Source: Pseudomonadota bacterium
GTDB lineage: Bacteria > Pseudomonadota > Alphaproteobacteria > Rickettsiales > UBA1997
Direction of reading: 5' to 3'
Length of the DNA: 21,875 nt
Assembly (NCBI GenBank): GCA_009921385.1
Contig: RFXY01000003.1
Coordinates: 1-21,875 of the forward strand
This document shows positions 14,344 to 21,875 of this stretch, in pieces. Below the pieces are notes generated by a model. It was not told the origin of the DNA, made no database searches, and saw only the letters and a list, made by a program, of their open reading frames with translations. Position numbers and translations under genes: made by a program. Position 1 is the first letter of the stretch; each line of letters begins with the position of its first letter.

Positions 14344-17300
14344 TTAAATCGAAATTGTATTACTTAACTTTTCCAGCACCGAGTTTTGTTTGCATCGCTG
14401 GTGAAGTTGATTAAAATCAAAAGTATCGAGATTTTGATCTTGGCTAGCACAAGCAAAAAAATATTCAACTCCATTGGTGGTTTGTTTTTTTTGCAAACAC
14501 TGCCCACAAACCCCTTTTAACATACATTGCATTGGCGAATTTAGGCTCACCACCGCCATTTCCGCTTGTTTTAATGAAGAGATATTTTTTCTTAATTTCG
14601 CCACCCCGTCCATCATCTGATTGTTACCGATAGTAAAAATATAGTCGATTTTTTGATCGGCATTTTTGCTAAAATAATTTTCAACCAAATCAAGCGAGCT
14701 ACCGCAAAAAAATTTGCTTGGTTGCTTAGTGGCAATAAAAAGTTGATGACAAGATTTTTGCATTTTCGCAAAATTAGCAATATCTGCTTCGCTTTCATAG
14801 CCTGCAAAAAACCACACTTGGCAACCATTTTTTTGAAACAAACTAGACAAAGCGGTGAGCGGTTGATTGCCCCTGCCCCCGCCAATTAGCAACGCTTTTT
14901 GGTTTTTGACAATATTGGTGGGCTCACCACTTGGGCCCATAAAAACACAAGGGTCGTTTGGCTGAAAATTAGCAATCAAGCTGGTTGAACCGCCCGTTTC
15001 AAGCACCATTCCTGTGATGATTTTGCTTTTTTTGTTAATACCAATAGCGGTCACCGCCACTCCCTCCATCAATAAAGACTGTTGATTGGCTTGCTTGGCA
15101 AAAGCTCGATAATTTTGTAGCCGAAAAATATGTCCCGGCTTAGTATTTTGAACCAGCAACGGTGCATAAATATCGATTTGCACCACACTTTTTGATAATC
15201 TTTTGATGTTGTGTATTTTGGTTAAAAAATCGTCTTGGTGACTTCTTTTTGCTGGCTTTGCTAACTGCCGTTGCAAGAGCCAATCAATTTGTCGATAGCC
15301 TTGTTTGGCACTTGCCATTGCTTTCACCACACTGCCTGCAAATTGCGGGTGCAGATCGCCAAAAAAACTAATAGCTTGATAATTCTTGTGGGCTTGATAA
15401 TTCTTATGATTGATTTGATTAATAAAATTAGGTTGATTGGCAAAAACTTGCTTCATTTCTGCTGGCAAATCTGCCGAGATAAAGTGATGATTATTGTGTG
15501 GCAAAGGCAAATTATCAACCACAGCAGGTGAAATATTGGCAGAAGTGCCTGTAGCAAAAATAAGAGCTTTACAAGTAATAGTTTGACCAGAGCTTAGCAT
15601 CACAGCACACACAGCCCCAAATTGGTCGGTGATAATTTGGGTAATTTCTTGTTTTTCGATAATGTTAATGCCCTGATTAATTGCCTGCTGAACCTCTAAA
15701 TGATTGAGTTTATAAGCAGGAGATTTATTGATTTCTTGTCGATAAACAATACTTGTCTCTACCGCCAGTTGTTGTTTGGCAAACAAATCGGCATCTCGCA
15801 AAAATTGTGTGGCGATTTGTTTTTCTTCGGCATCTAACTTGGCAAAAAATTGCTCTTTGTTGAGTTTTTGCAATTTTTTGGCAAATCTTTGCACCTGCAC
15901 TTGATAATAAACTTTTGCCTCACAAGCCACATCAATGGCGGTAAGCCCGCCACCAACCACCACAATTGGCTGTTGTAATTGCAGATTGCTAAACAATTGA
16001 TCTTGATAAGATACCAAATTAAGCGACATCAAAAAATCAGAAGCTAACCTTACTCCTTTGGCAAAATTATTGGGTAAGTCTAAAAAATTGGGCTTTCCCG
16101 CCCCAAAACACATAGCGATATGCGAAAAACCATAAAGCTCAAAAGCCATTTTGTTGGTAATAGAAGAACCAAACCTAATGCCAGAATATAAATGAAAATT
16201 ACTGCGACGAGCCAGCAAAACATAAATGATATCTAAAAAATTTTTGTTCCAACGAGTTGTGATACCATATTCGGCAACCCCGCCAAAACCATTGATTGGA
16301 CGGGTGTTAAGATCGAGCATTTGCCAGTTTTTAATGGCAGAAAAACCAGTTTTGTTACCAAAAATATCCCGCCCAACCAAATCGCTTGGCAAGGGCTCGA
16401 TTTTTAGGCCGTCAATTGCCACCACCTCATATCCACAATTTAGCAAATAGTGTGCCAAAGTGTAGCCAGCGGGGCCCATACCGCACACCAAAATTTTTTT
16501 GTCGATAAAATCTTTGGCAATAGAAAATTGCTTGTTTAGCGGGCAGAAACGGGTAAGTAAAGAATAAATCTCAAAACCATAGGGCAACGATAAAACTTCT
16601 TGCAAAATTGCAGTTTCTATTTGCGGAATATCAACCGCCTCTTGTTGTTGAAAAATACAAGCTTGGCTACAATCGTTACAAATGCGATGACCGGTGCCCG
16701 CCAACATTGGATTATCAAGAGTTGCCATCACCAAACTAGCAATATTAAGGCCTTTGCTTTTTAAATAATTCATCTCCGATATTTTTTGCCCCAGCGGACA
16801 GCCAGAAAGCAAAACTCCCAGCTCGTTTTGCTTTGCTTCTTGGCTATCTTTTTTTAACAAACCCGTTCGGCAAGAATCTTTATTTTGTTTGTGGCAATGA
16901 AGGCAATAACTGGCTTCTGCCATAATTTTGGCCGGGCTTGCAAAATTGCTACACAAACTAAAATCTTGCCTAGGTTCTGTGTTAAATAAATCAAAATCAA
17001 GCAGGTGCTGATGATTTAATTTTTTTGGCAAAATAAACAAAGCCCCTTGCTTGTGTTTTTTTTGCCCTTCTTGGCTAAACAAAGCCCACAAACAATAGTT
17101 TTGCAAACTCTCGCCGATATTGTTGTTGATAATTTTTTTGGCAAGAGCAAGTTCGATAGCGATAATATCTTCGCTAGATATTTCAAGCTCTGTGAGGCAT
17201 TTTTTGGCAAAATCTGTGCTAAAATTTTTGACAGAATCTGCGGTAAAATTTTTAGACAAATTTCGCTGAATATAGCTTAATCTGGCTTGATAAATAAGGT

Positions 17301-17550
17301 TTAAAGCTAAATTTTGGTTTTGCAATTGTTGATTTTGTTGATCTAAACAAAAAAGATCAACCAAAAATTCTTGAGTGAAAATGGCAAGCTCAATTAAAAT
17401 TGCAGAACTAAAATGCTCGTTATTTTGATAAATATTCGACAAATCTGGGTTTTTTTTGGCTAAAAAAGTCAAAAAACTAGCATAAACTTTTTTTAATCCT
17501 GCTGGTTGATATAAATCTTCAAATGCAAGTTGATAAACAGGATTAAGCAT
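14344..17550 (-). CDS. Fused GltD-like/PyrK-like iron-sulphur flavoprotein (Nfn-like)
   Basis: A 1068-aa multidomain oxidoreductase. Residues 1-195 are mostly helical and unrecognised (EDLYQPAGLKKVYASFL near the start). Residues 196-340 are Cys-rich: Cys216, 219, 227 and 251 (in SGCPLGQKI), then ICNDCSQAC (Cys291, 294, 298), resembling the Fe-S helical domain of GltD-type proteins. Residues 350-760 form the GltD-like flavoprotein, with dinucleotide motifs CGMGPAGYT (356-364) and VVGGGLTAID (531-540). Residues 768-1068 resemble PyrK/NfnA: flavin motif FRLQNY (809-814), NAD(P)-binding GGGRG (890-894), and a 2Fe-2S-type set Cys1009, 1015, 1018 and 1034. NfnB plus NfnA, normally separate, bifurcate electrons among NADH, NADPH and ferredoxin; whether this fusion does so is unknown. 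I recall similar long proteins in other alphaproteobacteria. It is the last gene of the minus operon, 5 bp after murE. Confidence 0.85.
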   Translation of the reverse strand: MLNPVYQLAFEDLYQPAGLKKVYASFLTFLAKKNPDLSNIYQNNEHFSSAILIELAIFTQEFLVDLFCLDQQNQQLQNQNLALNLIYQARLSYIQRNLSKNFTADSVKNFSTDFAKKCLTELEISSEDIIAIELALAKKIINNNIGESLQNYCLWALFSQEGQKKHKQGALFILPKKLNHQHLLDFDLFNTEPRQDFSLCSNFASPAKIMAEASYCLHCHKQNKDSCRTGLLKKDSQEAKQNELGVLLSGCPLGQKISEMNYLKSKGLNIASLVMATLDNPMLAGTGHRICNDCSQACIFQQQEAVDIPQIETAILQEVLSLPYGFEIYSLLTRFCPLNKQFSIAKDFIDKKILVCGMGPAGYTLAHYLLNCGYEVVAIDGLKIEPLPSDLVGRDIFGNKTGFSAIKNWQMLDLNTRPINGFGGVAEYGITTRWNKNFLDIIYVLLARRSNFHLYSGIRFGSSITNKMAFELYGFSHIAMCFGAGKPNFLDLPNNFAKGVRLASDFLMSLNLVSYQDQLFSNLQLQQPIVVVGGGLTAIDVACEAKVYYQVQVQRFAKKLQKLNKEQFFAKLDAEEKQIATQFLRDADLFAKQQLAVETSIVYRQEINKSPAYKLNHLEVQQAINQGINIIEKQEITQIITDQFGAVCAVMLSSGQTITCKALIFATGTSANISPAVVDNLPLPHNNHHFISADLPAEMKQVFANQPNFINQINHKNYQAHKNYQAISFFGDLHPQFAGSVVKAMASAKQGYRQIDWLLQRQLAKPAKRSHQDDFLTKIHNIKRLSKSVVQIDIYAPLLVQNTKPGHIFRLQNYRAFAKQANQQSLLMEGVAVTAIGINKKSKIITGMVLETGGSTSLIANFQPNDPCVFMGPSGEPTNIVKNQKALLIGGGRGNQPLTALSSLFQKNGCQVWFFAGYESEADIANFAKMQKSCHQLFIATKQPSKFFCGSSLDLVENYFSKNADQKIDYIFTIGNNQMMDGVAKLRKNISSLKQAEMAVVSLNSPMQCMLKGVCGQCLQKKQTTNGVEYFFACASQDQNLDTFDFNQLHQRCKQNSVLEKLSNTISI
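15374..15409. repeat. 18-bp tandem duplication inside the fused flavoprotein gene
   Basis: Two adjacent 18-bp units (15374-15391 and 15392-15409) differ at one base plus the unit edge. On the coding strand they encode the duplicated KNYQAH/KNYQAI in NHKNYQAHKNYQAIS. The duplication is in frame and probably sits in a surface loop between the flavoprotein modules. Confidence 0.85.
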
Positions 17551-17555
17551 AAAAT

Positions 17556-19043
17556 TTAACTCGAAATGGCATTAAGCACAATTTGCTCTTCATCAAAAGG
17601 TAAATATTGAGTGCCAATAATTTGGTATTTTTCGTGCCCTTTGCCCGCTAAAATTAACACATCACCTGGCAAAAGCATTGCAATTGCTTGCTTGATGGCA
17701 ATTTTTCTATCGGCAATTTCGATGGTTTTGGCCAAATCACAGCCCTGCAAAATTTGTTGGCGAATTTCGCTAGCATTTTCTAGCCTTGGATTGTCGTCGG
17801 TTACAATCACCATATCGGCTAAATCGCTACACACTTGTCCCATCAGCGGTCTTTTCGCCACATCGCGGTTGCCACCGCAGCCAAACAACACCAAAAGCCG
17901 ATGATTTGCCAGTTTTTTTGCCGAAGATAGCACATTTAGCAAGCCATCGGGGGAGTGAGCAAAATCAATAAAAATTTGTGCCTGATTATAGCTTGCCACC
18001 AACTGCATTCTGCCTTGCGGGGCTTGAATTTTCGACAAATTAACAGCAATAAACTGCATTTGTTGGGCAAAAAGCCGATGTTTTTTTACCACGGCAAGCA
18101 AAGCACACAGCAAATTATAGGCTTGGAACTGCCCTTGTGGTAAAAAATTTGCCACATATTTTTGTTGCTGATATTGCCAAACTAACTGGTTATTTTCAAA
18201 ACTAATTAGTTGTAAATCGGCAGAATTTTTGCCATAAGTTGCTACTTGCAAATGATTTTTTTGGCAAACTGGCAAGATTTTTTCATATTCGACAATGTCG
18301 GCATTTAAAATAGCAAAATCATCAGAGCCAAGCAAGCCCGAAAATAACAGCATTTTGCTGGCAAAATAATTTTGCATATCGAAGTGATAATCGAGATGAT
18401 CTTGGCTAAAATTGGTAAAACAGCCCACAGAAAAAGGTAAATTTGCCAAACGATTTTGCTGCAAACCAATCGAACTTGCCTCAATTGCCACATCATCAAC
18501 ACCTCGTTGTTTTAATATCGCCAAATTATGATATAACGAAGCTAAATCTGGGGTGGTGAGATTAGTTTGCAAAAAATCACCTGCACACTCAAAATTGGTT
18601 TTGATGCCAACGGTGCCAATTGATGCCGATTTTTTTTGCAACAAACCCAATATTTGCCTGATGTAATCTGCCACCGAAGTTTTGCCATTGGTGCCCGTGA
18701 TGGCATATAAATTGGCAGGCAAGTTGCAATAAAATTGTGGCAATAAGGCCATCAACAACATTTTGGCATCGCCAACAACAATATTTACCTGATGTTTTAA
18801 CAACAAATCTTGATAATTATAAGCAGATTTTTCATCAATCACAATAACTTTTGCCCCGTTTGTAATTGCCTGTTCGCTAAAACTTGCTCCATCAAACTTT
18901 GCACCAAGCAAGCCAGCAAAAATGCTGTTTTGAATGGCGAAATTAGCATTGCTAACAATAGCTGAAACCTCGATATCGCTGACATTGTTGGCAAAAAGCT
19001 GGTAAGGAAGATTAATTTTAGCTAAGAGTTGAGTGAGTTTCAT
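17556..19043 (-). CDS. murE: UDP-MurNAc-dipeptide:meso-diaminopimelate ligase
   Basis: Adds the third stem-peptide residue to UDP-MurNAc-L-Ala-D-Glu in peptidoglycan synthesis. The 495-aa length is normal. It has the ATP loop ITGTNGKTS (residues 115-123), a TTPD block, the EASSIGL segment, NFSQDHLDYH, and FGCGGNRDVAKRPLMG. DDNPRLE (about residue 417) marks meso-diaminopimelate rather than lysine as substrate, as in Gram-negative bacteria. The C-terminal AGKGHEKYQ is present. Its start overlaps the 3' end of pyrF by 26 bp. Other mur/fts genes of the classical dcw cluster are not beside it, so the usual cluster is broken up here. Confidence 0.96.
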   Translation of the reverse strand: MKLTQLLAKINLPYQLFANNVSDIEVSAIVSNANFAIQNSIFAGLLGAKFDGASFSEQAITNGAKVIVIDEKSAYNYQDLLLKHQVNIVVGDAKMLLMALLPQFYCNLPANLYAITGTNGKTSVADYIRQILGLLQKKSASIGTVGIKTNFECAGDFLQTNLTTPDLASLYHNLAILKQRGVDDVAIEASSIGLQQNRLANLPFSVGCFTNFSQDHLDYHFDMQNYFASKMLLFSGLLGSDDFAILNADIVEYEKILPVCQKNHLQVATYGKNSADLQLISFENNQLVWQYQQQKYVANFLPQGQFQAYNLLCALLAVVKKHRLFAQQMQFIAVNLSKIQAPQGRMQLVASYNQAQIFIDFAHSPDGLLNVLSSAKKLANHRLLVLFGCGGNRDVAKRPLMGQVCSDLADMVIVTDDNPRLENASEIRQQILQGCDLAKTIEIADRKIAIKQAIAMLLPGDVLILAGKGHEKYQIIGTQYLPFDEEQIVLNAISS

Positions 19044-19719
19044 AAATGATTTTGTGAATATTTTCTACCACCGCAATAGGGTTTAAGCTAGCAGTGATTG
19101 GTCTGCCTATCACCAAATGTGAAGAGCCGTTTTTAACAGCAAAATCAACAGTGGCAACTCGTTTTTGATCGGCATTTTCATTGTTTGCCAATCTAATGCC
19201 CGGAGTTATGATAGCAAAATTGTTGCCAAAATTTTTTCGTAGTGTTAAGGCCTCTAAAGCAGAAGCCACCACACCATCTAAACCGCAAGCAAGAGCTAGT
19301 TTGGTTTTTTGACAAACTAAATTTTCAACACTCAATTGACTATCAAAGCCCATTTCAAGCAAATTTTGTTTGTCAAGACTGGTAAGAACGGTAACCCCAA
19401 TAATTTTGATGTGTTTTTTGTGCTGGCTGGCCGAAAGCATAATTTCGGTGCTAGCAGTGTGAATGGTGAGAAGATCGATGTTGTAGCTGGTAAGATTCGC
19501 CACCGCTTTGCCGATTGTTTGTGGAATATCATAAAGTTTTAGATCGGCGAAAATTTTTTTTTGCCTTTTTTCGAGGGCAGAAAGCAAAGAAAAATAATCG
19601 CCTGTCATCAACAATTCGAGCCCGATCTTGTAAAAATCAACTGCCGAACCAAGTTTATCAACCAAATTTAAGGCCAAATCAACAGTTGGAAAATCGAGAG
19701 CAACTACTAGTTTTGCCAT
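19018..19719 (-). CDS. pyrF: Orotidine 5'-phosphate decarboxylase
   Basis: Decarboxylates OMP to UMP, the last step of de novo pyrimidine synthesis, in the cytosol. The 233-aa protein begins with VVALDFP and has the catalytic core FADLKLYDIPQT with Asp59, Lys61 and Asp64, as well as TIHTAS, TPGIRL and the phosphate-binding SHLVIGRPIT near the C-terminus. It is a bacterial class I-type enzyme of normal length, not fused to pyrE. The gene lies one base after plsY and overlaps murE, so it is co-transcribed. No pyrimidine-specific leader or attenuator is visible inside the operon. Confidence 0.96.
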   Translation of the reverse strand: MAKLVVALDFPTVDLALNLVDKLGSAVDFYKIGLELLMTGDYFSLLSALEKRQKKIFADLKLYDIPQTIGKAVANLTSYNIDLLTIHTASTEIMLSASQHKKHIKIIGVTVLTSLDKQNLLEMGFDSQLSVENLVCQKTKLALACGLDGVVASALEALTLRKNFGNNFAIITPGIRLANNENADQKRVATVDFAVKNGSSHLVIGRPITASLNPIAVVENIHKIIYETHSTLS

Positions 19720-19720
19720 A

Positions 19721-20296
19721 TTATGTTTCGGTTTTATTGATTAAACGCCAAATATTTTGCCAGTGCTTTGCTACAATGATAATTGATAAAAAGAGCCAAA
19801 TTAGATGCGAAAATAAATCAAAACCAAACAAGCCCGCCAACAAGCCCACCAGCAAACAAGCCGAAATGCCGGCAACTGAGGATATTTTAAACACCCTATA
19901 AATCACCAGCCAAAAAAGCAAACCAACCAAGCCTAAAAAAGGTTGCAAGGCAACAGTGCAGGCCAAAAAAGTTGCCACCCCTTTACCCCCCCGAAATTTA
20001 AGGTAAATAGAAAACATATGCCCCAAAACCGCCGCTACAGCAATTAGCACAAGCCAATTAAAATCAAGGTGAAAACAATATTTTGCCAACAAAACTACCA
20101 TCGCACCCTTGCCTGCATCAAGCAACAAAGTGGCAATGCCGAGTTTTTTACCCAAAACCCTGTTGACATTAGTTGCCCCAATATTTTTTGAACCAAAATC
20201 TCGAATATCGGTAGAGGCAAAAATTTTTGCCAAAAGCAAACCAAAAGGAATACTGCCCAGCAGATAACTTAACCAAAACAAAGCACTAAATAACAT
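19721..20296 (-). CDS. plsY: Glycerol-3-phosphate acyltransferase PlsY
   Basis: An inner-membrane enzyme that transfers acyl groups from acyl-phosphate to glycerol-3-phosphate, giving lysophosphatidic acid, the first phospholipid-specific step. The 191-aa protein is largely hydrophobic, with several predicted membrane helices. The three PlsY motifs are visible: LLGSIPFGLL, SKNIGATNVNRVLG (acyl-phosphate loop) and GHMFSIYLKFRGGKGVAT, where Ser replaces the more usual Pro after Phe. Acyl-phosphate normally comes from acyl-ACP through PlsX, which links it functionally to acpP elsewhere in the window; plsX is not seen. It sits 2 bp after sspB. Confidence 0.95.
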   Translation of the reverse strand: MLFSALFWLSYLLGSIPFGLLLAKIFASTDIRDFGSKNIGATNVNRVLGKKLGIATLLLDAGKGAMVVLLAKYCFHLDFNWLVLIAVAAVLGHMFSIYLKFRGGKGVATFLACTVALQPFLGLVGLLFWLVIYRVFKISSVAGISACLLVGLLAGLFGFDLFSHLIWLFLSIIIVAKHWQNIWRLINKTET

Positions 20297-20298
20297 AA

Positions 20299-20796
20299 CT
20301 AATTTTTTTTAGGTTTATTACGAAAATCAGAAAACGAAACTATTTTTGATGAATCGGCAATGAGAGTTTTTTCTGCTAAATTAGTTTCTAATTGTTGATT
20401 AACCAAGTGCGATTCTGATGTATCCAACAATTCTTCTTCGACATATTCGACATTAAATTTTAAAGAAAAATTCATCGAAGGATCGGCAAAAGAAGTGATT
20501 GCCTGATAAGGAACAACCAAAGTTTCGGCTTGCCCGCTAAAAAACAACACTATGCGAAAATGATCTGGCTCAACCAGCATCGATTTAAATTGAAATTGAA
20601 TCGCGATAGTCATTTCTTCTGGATATTTTTCAAGCAAATGCTTGGCAATTTTCACTCCCGGAAATTTTGTGAGAAAACCAATTAAAAAGTAGTGCTTGCC
20701 TGGCAAACCATTAGCAACAACTTTTTTTAGCACCTCACAAATAACCAAACGCATTGAGTTTTCAACAATTTCATCGTAACCAATAAGATCTTGCAT
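20299..20796 (-). CDS. sspB: SspB-family ClpXP adaptor, alphaproteobacterial type
   Basis: A 165-aa adaptor that delivers ssrA-tagged and some regulatory proteins to ClpXP. The folded N-terminal domain shows NGLPGKHYFLIGFLTKFPGV, YPEEMTIAIQFQF, and VVPYQAITSFADPSMNF, a pattern I recognise from alphaproteobacterial SspB (formerly DUF1321). A flexible acidic linker (about 117-150) leads to the C-terminal IVSFSDFRNK (152-161), matching the short ClpX-binding tail of SspB proteins. Length is typical. It lies between ychF (12-bp gap) and plsY (2-bp gap). An intact ClpXP adaptor next to a damaged Lon is worth noting, since the two systems share proteolysis duties. Confidence 0.88.
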   Translation of the reverse strand: MQDLIGYDEIVENSMRLVICEVLKKVVANGLPGKHYFLIGFLTKFPGVKIAKHLLEKYPEEMTIAIQFQFKSMLVEPDHFRIVLFFSGQAETLVVPYQAITSFADPSMNFSLKFNVEYVEEELLDTSESHLVNQQLETNLAEKTLIADSSKIVSFSDFRNKPKKN

Positions 20797-20808
20797 AAAA
20801 TAAAAAAA

Positions 20809-21875
20809 TTAATTAGCAAAACGAAAATGAAAAACATCGCCATCTTGCACCACATATTCTTTGCCTTCAAGCCTTAATTTGCCAGCATTTTTGCAACCTT
20901 CTTCGCCTTGAAATTTGATGTAATCTGCATAGGCAATGGTTTCGGCCCTAATAAAACCTTTCTCAAAATCGGTGTGAATAACCCCCGCGGCCTTTGGAGT
21001 AGTAAGATTTTTTGACAAAATCCAGCTATGGCACTCTTTTGGACCCACGGTAAAAAATGAAATCAAATTTAACAGGCTAAAACCAGCTTTAATAATTTGC
21101 GACAAACCAGTTTGATTAAGCCCTGCCGATTGCAAATATTCGAGCTTTTCTTGCAAGCTATCAAGCGAGGCAACTTCGGCTTCGATTTGGGCAGAAATAT
21201 TTAAACAAAGATAGTTATTTTTTTGACAATAAGCCAAAACCGCTTGCGAATGATTGTTGCCCACCACTTCTTGCTCAGATAAATTGCACACAAAAAGTTG
21301 CGGTTTGGCGGTGATAAGTTGCAGATTTTTAATTATTTTTTGCTCGTCAAGATCGGTTGTAACAAAGCCACTGGCGGGCTTGCCTGCACTTAATGCCACA
21401 ATTATTTTTTTTACCAACTCAACTTGTGGCAATAAATCTTTGTCGGTTTTGGCTTTTTTTTCGAGGGCAGGCAACCTTTTTTCGAGGCTTTCTAGATCGG
21501 CAATGGCTAATTCGAGCTGAATTAATTCGATATCACGAAGAGGATCGACCGAATTTTCAACATGCACAATGTTGTCATCTTCAAAACATCTAACCACATT
21601 GATGATGGCATCAACTTCTCGAATATGCGATAAAAACTGATTACCCAAGCCTTCGCCCTTGCTTGCCCCTTTAACAAGACCGGCGATATCGACAAACTCA
21701 ATTTGCGAAGGAATAATTTGGGCAGAACCAGCAATTTTTGCCAACTGCTCAAGCCTTTCGTCGGGCACATTGACCTTGCCTAAATTGGGTTCAATTGTGC
21801 AAAACGGATAGTTCGCCGCTTCGGCCGTGATGGTTTGAGTAAGAGCATTAAACAAAGTTGATTTGCCAACATTTG
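20809..21875 (-). CDS. ychF: Redox-regulated ATPase/GTPase YchF (OLA1 family), 5' end outside window
   Basis: A TRAFAC-class P-loop protein that binds ribosomes and prefers ATP in several species. The frame runs through the window edge; bases 21873-21856 encode NVGKST, the P-loop, so the true start lies beyond 21875 and an internal TTG at 21855 is not the start. It has TIEPN.G.V.VPD (switch region), DIAGLVKGASKGEGLGNQFLSHIREVDAI, and CNLSE near the nucleotide-base pocket. The C-terminal TGS-like domain includes FFTVGPKECHSW and ends in VVQDGDVFHFRFAN. The visible part is complete to the stop. It appears first in this minus-strand run, though genes may precede it. Confidence 0.96.
   Translation of the reverse strand, partial: NVGKSTLFNALTQTITAEAANYPFCTIEPNLGKVNVPDERLEQLAKIAGSAQIIPSQIEFVDIAGLVKGASKGEGLGNQFLSHIREVDAIINVVRCFEDDNIVHVENSVDPLRDIELIQLELAIADLESLEKRLPALEKKAKTDKDLLPQVELVKKIIVALSAGKPASGFVTTDLDEQKIIKNLQLITAKPQLFVCNLSEQEVVGNNHSQAVLAYCQKNNYLCLNISAQIEAEVASLDSLQEKLEYLQSAGLNQTGLSQIIKAGFSLLNLISFFTVGPKECHSWILSKNLTTPKAAGVIHTDFEKGFIRAETIAYADYIKFQGEEGCKNAGKLRLEGKEYVVQDGDVFHFRFAN

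Overview
The window (21,875 bp, roughly one third G+C by eye) looks like chromosomal DNA of an AT-rich, gene-dense alphaproteobacterium, plausibly reduced or host-associated. The best clues are an alphaproteobacterial-type SspB adaptor with a C-terminal ClpX-docking motif, an AsmA/DUF3971-like envelope protein with the alphaproteobacterial C-terminal block, a meso-DAP-type MurE (Gram-negative wall), and long selfish-looking palindromes in the few intergenic gaps. It still encodes steps of the shikimate, arginine and pyrimidine pathways, so it is less reduced than Rickettsia. No order-level placement is possible from the sequence alone.

Layout. Plus strand, 141-14321: lon (C-terminally truncated), aroK, aroB, a 964-aa AsmA-like protein, dnaN, a 53-codon membrane peptide gene, lpdA, an SPFH/stomatin-like gene, acpP, argG, a YeiH/UPF0324 permease gene and a cysteine dioxygenase gene. 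Minus strand, 14344-21875: one tight head-to-tail run, transcribed ychF (cut by the window edge), sspB, plsY, pyrF, murE and a 1068-aa fused iron-sulphur flavoprotein, with gaps of 1-12 bp or short overlaps. The two blocks converge at about 14330. No tRNA, rRNA, CRISPR array, transposase or phage gene was seen, and no gene-free stretch reaches 300 bp.

How the genes work together. aroK and aroB are two shikimate-pathway steps. The permease and cysteine dioxygenase genes overlap by ATGA and may form a small cysteine-oxidation and sulfite-export unit. The minus operon mixes ribosome-associated ATPase, proteolysis adaptor, phospholipid, pyrimidine and peptidoglycan functions with a large Nfn-like oxidoreductase.

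The most notable points are: (1) Lon stops matching its family right after the TGEI motif and runs out of frame into aroK, losing the catalytic lysine; (2) a 1068-aa fusion of an uncharacterised helical domain, a Cys-rich domain, a GltD-like module and a PyrK/NfnA-like module; (3) a G+C-rich, roughly 220-bp palindromic element filling the argG-permease gap; (4) an intrinsic terminator ending just ahead of the argG start codon; (5) a 22-bp perfect inverted repeat in a possible long leader of acpP; (6) no recognisable Shine-Dalgarno sequence at any visible start, with T at -1 in 15 of 17.
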